Assembly: GCA_963678075.2 (NCBI GenBank)
Contig: CAXXPK010000003.1
Location: 434,001-498,000, forward strand
Direction: 5' to 3'
DNA: 64,000 bases
Source: Oleispirillum sp963678075
Lineage (GTDB): Bacteria; Pseudomonadota; Alphaproteobacteria; Rhodospirillales; Rhodospirillaceae
The notes under the pieces were generated by a model. That model searched no databases. It saw nothing but the letters and a program-made list of their open reading frames with translations, and was not told the DNA's origin. Positions 59,470 to 64,000 of the stretch are shown here, piece by piece. The position numbers were made by a program, and so were the translations under genes. How positions within the stretch are numbered: the first letter of the stretch is position 1; every line of letters begins with the position of its first letter.

Positions 59470-59838
59470 ATGAGTGATCTGTTTTGGTTGTCAGAGAGGC
59501 AGTTGGCGAAGACCGAGCCGCATTTCCCGCTATCGCATGGCGTGCCGCGGGTTGATGATCGGCGAGTGATCAGCGGCATCGTTCATGTGATCCGCAACGG
59601 CTTACGGTGGCGAGATGCACCACCTGTCTATGGCCCCCACAAAACCCTCTATAATCGTTTCGTTCGCTGGAGCCGACTTGGGGCGTTCAGCCGGATCTTC
59701 GCGGCCTTGACGGGAGAGGCTGGCCCTCCAGACCGGTTGATGATCGATGCAACCCACCTGAAAGCTCATCGGACCGCCGCGAGCCTCTATAAAAAGGGGC
59801 TCTTGCCCGATGTATCGGACGCACAAAAGGCGGGCTGA
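59470..59838 (+). CDS. IS427-type transposase OrfA, copy 6
   Basis: 122-aa OrfA starting MSDLFWL, with the first catalytic Asp in LMIDATHLKAH. Ends at the usual TGA. Confidence 0.75.
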   Translation: MSDLFWLSERQLAKTEPHFPLSHGVPRVDDRRVISGIVHVIRNGLRWRDAPPVYGPHKTLYNRFVRWSRLGAFSRIFAALTGEAGPPDRLMIDATHLKAHRTAASLYKKGLLPDVSDAQKAG

Positions 59839-59907
59839 ACTCCAAGCTTCATGCGGTTTGCGACGGACAAGGAAGGCCCCTCATCCTGCTGCTCCAGCGA
59901 GGGGCAA

Positions 59908-60231
59908 ATGAGCGATCACAAAGGCGCGATGCTGTTGCTCGACCTATTTCCCAAGGCCAACGTCCTGATCGCCGACAAGGGCTATGACGGTGATCCCCTT
60001 CGAGAGGCTTTGACACAGCGAGGGATCGCTACATGCATCCCGCCAATGCGTCATCGCAAAACCCAGTACGCTTACGACAAAACCCTCTATCGCCAGCGTC
60101 ATAGGATCGAGAACCTCTTCGCTCGCCTCAAGGATTGGCGGCATATCCACACCCGATATGACCGATGTACGGATATCTTCTTTGCCGCCGTCATCATCGC
60201 GGTACTCCTCCTCTTCTGGATCGAACCTTAA
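59908..60231 (+). pseudogene. IS427-type transposase OrfB, copy 6, out of frame for fusion
   Basis: OrfB from MSDHKGAML is open with IADKGYDGD and RHRIENLFARL. The extra base upstream means that a -1 slip at the usual site would read into the wrong frame, so an OrfAB protein is not expected. Confidence 0.7.
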
Positions 60232-60244
60232 TGAGTCCTGAGCC

Positions 60245-61620
60245 TGGTGTTCTGCTGCTGGTTCTGGCCGGGCTTTCGGTCATCGCCTATCGTTTCGGGA
60301 CGGATCGCGCTCGCGCGGTGGCGCCGGGGCGGCAGGCCGATCTGCATTCGCGGCCGATGTACCATGGCCTTTACGTCGCGATCTGGTGCGGCATCCCGGC
60401 GCTTCTGGTGGCGCTTTTCTGGGTGGCGTTGCAGCCGGTCCTGGTCAAGTGGCTGGTTCTGTCCGGTCTGCCCGACGCCTGTGCCGCGCTGCCGAGGTCG
60501 CGGTTGGATCTGATTTGGAACGACATTCGCAATCTGGCCCTGGGTGACGTGGTGCGCGCTTCTCCCGCGCCCGAGATTCAGGCGGCGGCGGAAACTTTTC
60601 GCCGCATGTACGCCATCGGCAATGCCGCCCTTGCCGTGCTTTGCTTGGTGGCCGCGCTGTTGGCCGCGCGCTTCGCTTTCAGCCGTATCCATATCGGCCT
60701 GCGCGCCCGCAACCGTGTCGAGTCGGTGATCACGGTGTTTCTGGTGGCCAGTTCCCTGGTTGCCATCTTCACCACCGTGGGCATCGTCCTTTCCCTGCTG
60801 TTCGAATCGCTGCGCTTCTTCGCCAAGGTTCAGCCCCTCGACTTTTTGTTCGGCCTGCATTGGAGCCCGTAAACCGCGTTGCGCGCCGATCAGGTTGGCA
60901 GTTCCGGCTCTTTCGGCGCGGTGCCGCTGTTCACCAGCACGCTGTTGATCAGCCTGATCTCGATGTGCGTCGCAGTGCCGGTCGGCCTGATGTCGGCGAT
61001 CTACATGTCGGAATACGCCCACCGGCCGCTTCCGCGCCGTGGCCAAGCCGTTGTTGGAGATCCTGGCGGGTATTCCGGCCGTGGTTTACGGCTTCTTCGC
61101 CGCCTTGACGGTGGCGCCCTTCATCCGCCGCCTCGGCGAGGGCATGGGGATGTCCGTCGCCTCGGAAAGCGCGTTGGCCGCCAGATTGGTGATGGGGGTG
61201 ATGATCATTCCCTTCGTTTCCTCGATTTCCGACGACGTCATCAACGCGGTGCCGCAGGCGATGCGCGACGGGGCCTATGCCTTGGGCGCGACCAAGTCCG
61301 AAACCATTTGCAATGTGATCGTCCCCGCAGCCCTGCCCGGCATCGTCGGCGGCGTTCTGCTGGCGGTATCCCGCGCCATCGGCGAGACCATGATCGTGGT
61401 GATGGCCGCCGGTTTGTCCGCCAATCTGACATTCAATCCGCTAGAAGCGGTGACCACGGTGACGGTGCAGATCGTCACCCTGCTGACCGGCGACCAGGAA
61501 TTCGACAGCGCCAAGACGCTGGCGGCCTTCGCCCTGGGCCTGGTGCTGTTCTGCGTGACGCTGGCCTTGAACATCTTCGCGTTGCATGTCGTTCGGAAGT
61601 ATGGGGAACAATATGAGTGA
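60245..61620 (+). pseudogene. pstC: Phosphate ABC transporter permease PstC, truncated and broken
   Basis: A membrane permease of the high-affinity phosphate importer. The N-terminus is replaced by IS427 copy 6 (starting GVLLLVLAGLSVIAYRFG). TAA at 60870-60872 interrupts FGLHWSP-stop-TALRADQ, where a Gln is expected. Near 61027 an extra C in GCCCACC shifts the frame, and from AVAKPLLEILAGIPAVVYGFF the rest is open, with the EAA-type loop (ALGATKSETICNVIVPAALPGI) to TGA 61620. Three independent lesions make it dead. The stop overlaps the pstA start. Confidence 0.88.
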
Positions 61621-62920
61621 GATGACGGTCAATGCGTCGCGCGGCGCCCGTGCCCGCGAGCTGGTGGCGGCGGGGATAGGCCGACGCTATCGGGCGGAGC
61701 GTCGGTTCCGTATCGGCGGGCTGGTGGCGATCATCTCCGCGCTGCTCTTCATGGTGCTGCTGTTCGTCAGCATCTTCGGCAAGGGGTACACCGCTTTCGT
61801 GCAGACGGAAGTTCGCCTGCCGATCCATTTCGATGTCGCGGTGATCGATCCTCAAGGGTTGCGCGATGCCGCCGAAATGCGCGGCGCCAATTACGGAAAG
61901 GTTTATCGCGACGGCATCCAAAGCCTGTTTCCCGATGTCGCGAGCCGTCAGGACCACCGCCTTCTGAACGGGTTGGTGTCGTCCGGCGCGACTTTCGAGA
62001 TCCGCGACAATGTGGTGAAGTCGCCGGACTTGATCGGCAAGAAGCAGGAGGTCTGGGTCCCGGCTTCCGATGATGTCGATATGCTGATCAAGGGACACGT
62101 CGATCGGACCCTGCCCGAGGGCGAACGCCGGATGACCGACAAGGAAATCGCCTGGGTCGATGCCCTGATCGCCGACCATCGCATCGAACCCCGCCTGAAC
62201 TGGAGGCTGTTCACGCAAGGCGACAGCCGCGAACCGGAGCTTGCGGGTATCTGGGGGGCGGTGATGGGCTCTTTCCTGACCATGCTGGTGACGTTGCTGC
62301 TGTCCTTTCCCTTGGGCGTCGCGACCGCGGTTTATCTGGAGGAGTTCGCGCCCAGGAACCGTTGGACCGACATCATCGAAGTCAACATCAACAACCTTAC
62401 GGCCATTCCCTCGATCGTTTTCGGTCTGTTGGGGTTGGCGGTCTTCTTGCAATTCTTCGGGTTGCCGCGCTCGGCGCCGGTGGTCGGCGGCTTGGTGCTG
62501 ACCCTGATGACCCTGCCCATCATCATCATCGCGGCGCGGGTTTCGTTGAAATCGGTGCCGCCGTCGATTCGCGAGGCGGCGTTGGGACTGGGCGCATCGA
62601 AGATGCAGATGGTCACCAACGACGTGTTGCCGCTGGCGATGCCCGGCATTCTGACCGGCACCATCATCGGCATGGGGCGCGCCCTGAGCGAAACCGCGCC
62701 GCTTTTGATGATCGGCATGGTGGCCTTTATCGTCGATATTCCCGGCGGGTTTACCGATCCGGCGACGGTGTTGCCGGTGCAGATCTATATTTGGGCCGAC
62801 AGCGCCGAGCGTGCCTTGGTCGAGCGAACCTCGGCGGCGATCATCGCGCTGTTGACCTTCCTGATCATCATGAACGCCGCTGCCGTGGTTCTTCGCGGTA
62901 AGTTCGAAAGACGGTGGTAG
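61613..62920 (+). CDS. pstA: Phosphate ABC transporter permease PstA
   Basis: A 435-aa permease with an N-terminal membrane segment (LVAIISALLFMVLLFVSIFG), a long soluble insert (DUF3333-like, about residues 60-210, found in alphaproteobacterial PstA), and a C-terminal permease domain with EEFAPRNRWTDIIEVNINNLTAIPS and ALGLGASKMQMVTNDVLPLAMPGI. ATG 61613 overlaps the pstC end. Open and full length, but useless for phosphate import without PstC and PstS. Confidence 0.92.
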   Translation: MSEMTVNASRGARARELVAAGIGRRYRAERRFRIGGLVAIISALLFMVLLFVSIFGKGYTAFVQTEVRLPIHFDVAVIDPQGLRDAAEMRGANYGKVYRDGIQSLFPDVASRQDHRLLNGLVSSGATFEIRDNVVKSPDLIGKKQEVWVPASDDVDMLIKGHVDRTLPEGERRMTDKEIAWVDALIADHRIEPRLNWRLFTQGDSREPELAGIWGAVMGSFLTMLVTLLLSFPLGVATAVYLEEFAPRNRWTDIIEVNINNLTAIPSIVFGLLGLAVFLQFFGLPRSAPVVGGLVLTLMTLPIIIIAARVSLKSVPPSIREAALGLGASKMQMVTNDVLPLAMPGILTGTIIGMGRALSETAPLLMIGMVAFIVDIPGGFTDPATVLPVQIYIWADSAERALVERTSAAIIALLTFLIIMNAAAVVLRGKFERRW

Positions 62921-62921
62921 A

Positions 62922-63755
62922 ATGGAGACCGCAAACGTGCGCGACACAAGGCTTTCCCTGTCGGATATCCGTTCTCTGGAAGGAGACGTCGCTCCGATGA
63001 CAGCGAAGATTCAGGCGCTGCAGACCAACGTGCATTATGGCGACAAGCACGCACTGAAAGACGTCACGCTCGATATCCGCGAGGGCGAGGTGACCTCGTT
63101 CATCGGCCCCTCGGGCTGCGGCAAATCGACCTTCCTGCGCTGTTTCAATCGCATGAACGACACCATCGACGGCTGCCGCGTTTCCGGCACCGTGATGATG
63201 GATGGTGAGGACATCTACGACCCCAAGATCGACGTGGTGCAGCTGCGCGTCTGCGGCGGCATGGTGTTCCAGAAGCCCAATCCCTTTCCGAAGTCGATCT
63301 ACGACAACGTCGCCTACGGTCCGCGCATCCACGGCCTTGCCGCCAACAAGGACGAGCTGGACGAAATGGTGCTGACTAGCCTGGAAAAGGCGGGCCTGTT
63401 GGCCGAGGTCAAGGACCGCATGGAGTCGCCGGGAACCGGGCTGTCCGGCGGACAGCAACAGCGCCTGTGCATCGCGCGGGCTATCGCGGTTAGTCCCGAG
63501 GCGATCCTGATGGACGAGCCGTGTTTGGCCCTCGACCCGATCGCCACCGCGAAGATCGAGGAACTGATCGACGAACTGCACGAGAACTTCACCATCGTCA
63601 TCGTCACGCACTCGATGCAGCAGGCTGCCCGTGTGTCGCAGCGCACCGCCTTCTTCCATTTGGGTGAATTGATCGAGGTCGGCGATACCGAGCAGATTTT
63701 CACCAATCCCCGGCACAAGTTGACGCAAGGGTACATCACCGGTCGGTTCGGTTGA
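62922..63755 (+). CDS. pstB: Phosphate ABC transporter ATP-binding protein PstB
   Basis: A 277-aa ATPase. Walker A GPSGCGKST, Q-loop GMVFQKPNPFPKS, signature LSGGQQQRL, Walker B ILMDEP, and the H-loop His in VTHSMQQAARVS. The PstB-typical DEPCSALDP reads DEPCLALDP here. ATG 62922 follows the pstA stop directly but has no ribosome site. ATG 62997 (MTAKIQALQ) has AAGGAGAC upstream and may be the true start (252 aa). Confidence 0.92.
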   Translation: METANVRDTRLSLSDIRSLEGDVAPMTAKIQALQTNVHYGDKHALKDVTLDIREGEVTSFIGPSGCGKSTFLRCFNRMNDTIDGCRVSGTVMMDGEDIYDPKIDVVQLRVCGGMVFQKPNPFPKSIYDNVAYGPRIHGLAANKDELDEMVLTSLEKAGLLAEVKDRMESPGTGLSGGQQQRLCIARAIAVSPEAILMDEPCLALDPIATAKIEELIDELHENFTIVIVTHSMQQAARVSQRTAFFHLGELIEVGDTEQIFTNPRHKLTQGYITGRFG

Positions 63756-63771
63756 CGGAGGACCAGATGCT

Positions 63772-64000
63772 ATGAAGCCGATGATCATGGTCGTGGAGGA
63801 TGAGGCGGCGCTTGTCACCGTGCTCCGCCATAACCTGGAAAAGGAAGGCTATCGCGTGTGCGAGGCCACCGACGGCGAGGAGGCATTGACCGTCGTCGCC
63901 GAAAATGCGCCGGATCTGGTGCTGCTGGACTGGATGCTGCCGATGATGTCGGGGATCGAGGTCTGCCGCCAGTTGCGCCGCAAGCCCCGTCACCGCGAGG
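63772..64000 (+). CDS. phoB: Phosphate regulon response regulator PhoB, cut by window edge
   Basis: The first 76 residues of an OmpR-family regulator: receiver with VVEDEAAL, phosphoacceptor Asp in LVLLDWMLPMMSGIEV, as in PhoB. The DNA-binding domain lies beyond the window. It follows pstB by 16 bp. phoU, which usually lies between them, is absent. A GGAGGACCAG site is better spaced for a leftover ATG at 63766 (ATGCTATGA) than for this ATG. Confidence 0.85.
   Translation, partial: MKPMIMVVEDEAALVTVLRHNLEKEGYRVCEATDGEEALTVVAENAPDLVLLDWMLPMMSGIEVCRQLRRKPRHRE

Larger units (their letters stand above)
59398..60244 (+). mobile_element. IS427-like insertion sequence, copy 6 (847 bp, one extra base)
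   Basis: Nearly complete. An extra C in CTGCTCCAGCGAGG (about 59893) shifts the OrfB upstream region by one base. The 5' flank is TA (59396-59397) and the 3' flank TG. It joins a GHMP-kinase fragment to a truncated pstC. Confidence 0.9.

Noticed and set aside
9908..60244. The six IS427 copies as a CRISPR-like or regulatory repeat array
   Set aside because: They are dispersed transposable elements with transposase frames. No short regularly spaced repeats occur anywhere in the window.

Overview
The window looks like chromosome from a high-GC alphaproteobacterium, most likely a member of the Rhodospirillales. Reasons: a remnant form II RuBisCO that reads like the Rhodospirillum enzyme, an alphaproteobacterial gene repertoire (MetH, UvrD, PrmA, Pst/PhoB, ChvI-like gene dress), and a typical alphaproteobacterial intergenic palindromic repeat. 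The striking property is gene decay. Six copies of one IS427-type IS5-family element (846 bp when complete) are scattered through the window, with pieces of a second, larger IS5-family element (called IS-X here). About a third of the non-IS genes carry frameshifts, in-frame stops, truncations at IS borders or internal deletions. If the base calls are right, this is a genome in an early, IS-driven phase of reduction.

Layout. 1-11570: an IS-X copy split by IS427 copies 1 and 2, which bracket about 8.5 kb holding a truncated island integrase beside a tRNA-Gly 3' fragment, a translationally coupled signalling operon (hybrid kinase, CheR, CheB, diguanylate cyclase, of which only the cyclase is intact), a truncated TPR-like gene and queF. 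11573-17469: a sulfide-response locus with a BigR/SqrR-like ArsR repressor (intact), a broken sulfide:quinone oxidoreductase and a broken RND efflux pair. 17544-20763: DUF805 protein, MBL-fold hydrolase, and a TPP riboswitch in front of a broken thiC. 20769-21614: IS427 copy 3.

21614-37458: glycogen metabolism, glgC facing away from glgA-glgP, then malQ, glgX, glgB and pgm on the minus strand. Most of it is intact, but malQ lacks its catalytic core and an HD-GYP gene inside the cluster is frameshifted. 37542-42376: a flavoprotein cut by IS427 copy 4, a small accessory stretch with higBA and unknown genes, and an N-terminal fragment of cbbM. 42575-52491: housekeeping genes ettA, mlaC, mlaA, an ArsR-methyltransferase regulator with metF and metH, and a GGDEF protein without its GGDEF motif.

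52491-64000: IS427 copy 5 cutting a ClC channel gene, uvrD, prmA, a nuclease-like fragment cut by IS-X, a GHMP-kinase fragment, IS427 copy 6 cutting pstC, then pstA, pstB and the start of phoB. The metabolic picture is a heterotroph with glycogen storage and cobalamin-dependent methionine synthesis that carries fossils of autotrophy (cbbM), sulfide oxidation (sqr), thiamine synthesis (thiC) and chemosensory control. I found no CRISPR array, no complete tRNA or rRNA gene, and no convincing new defence system. The most unusual piece of biology is a small passenger gene inside IS-X that overlaps the transposase stop by ATGA.
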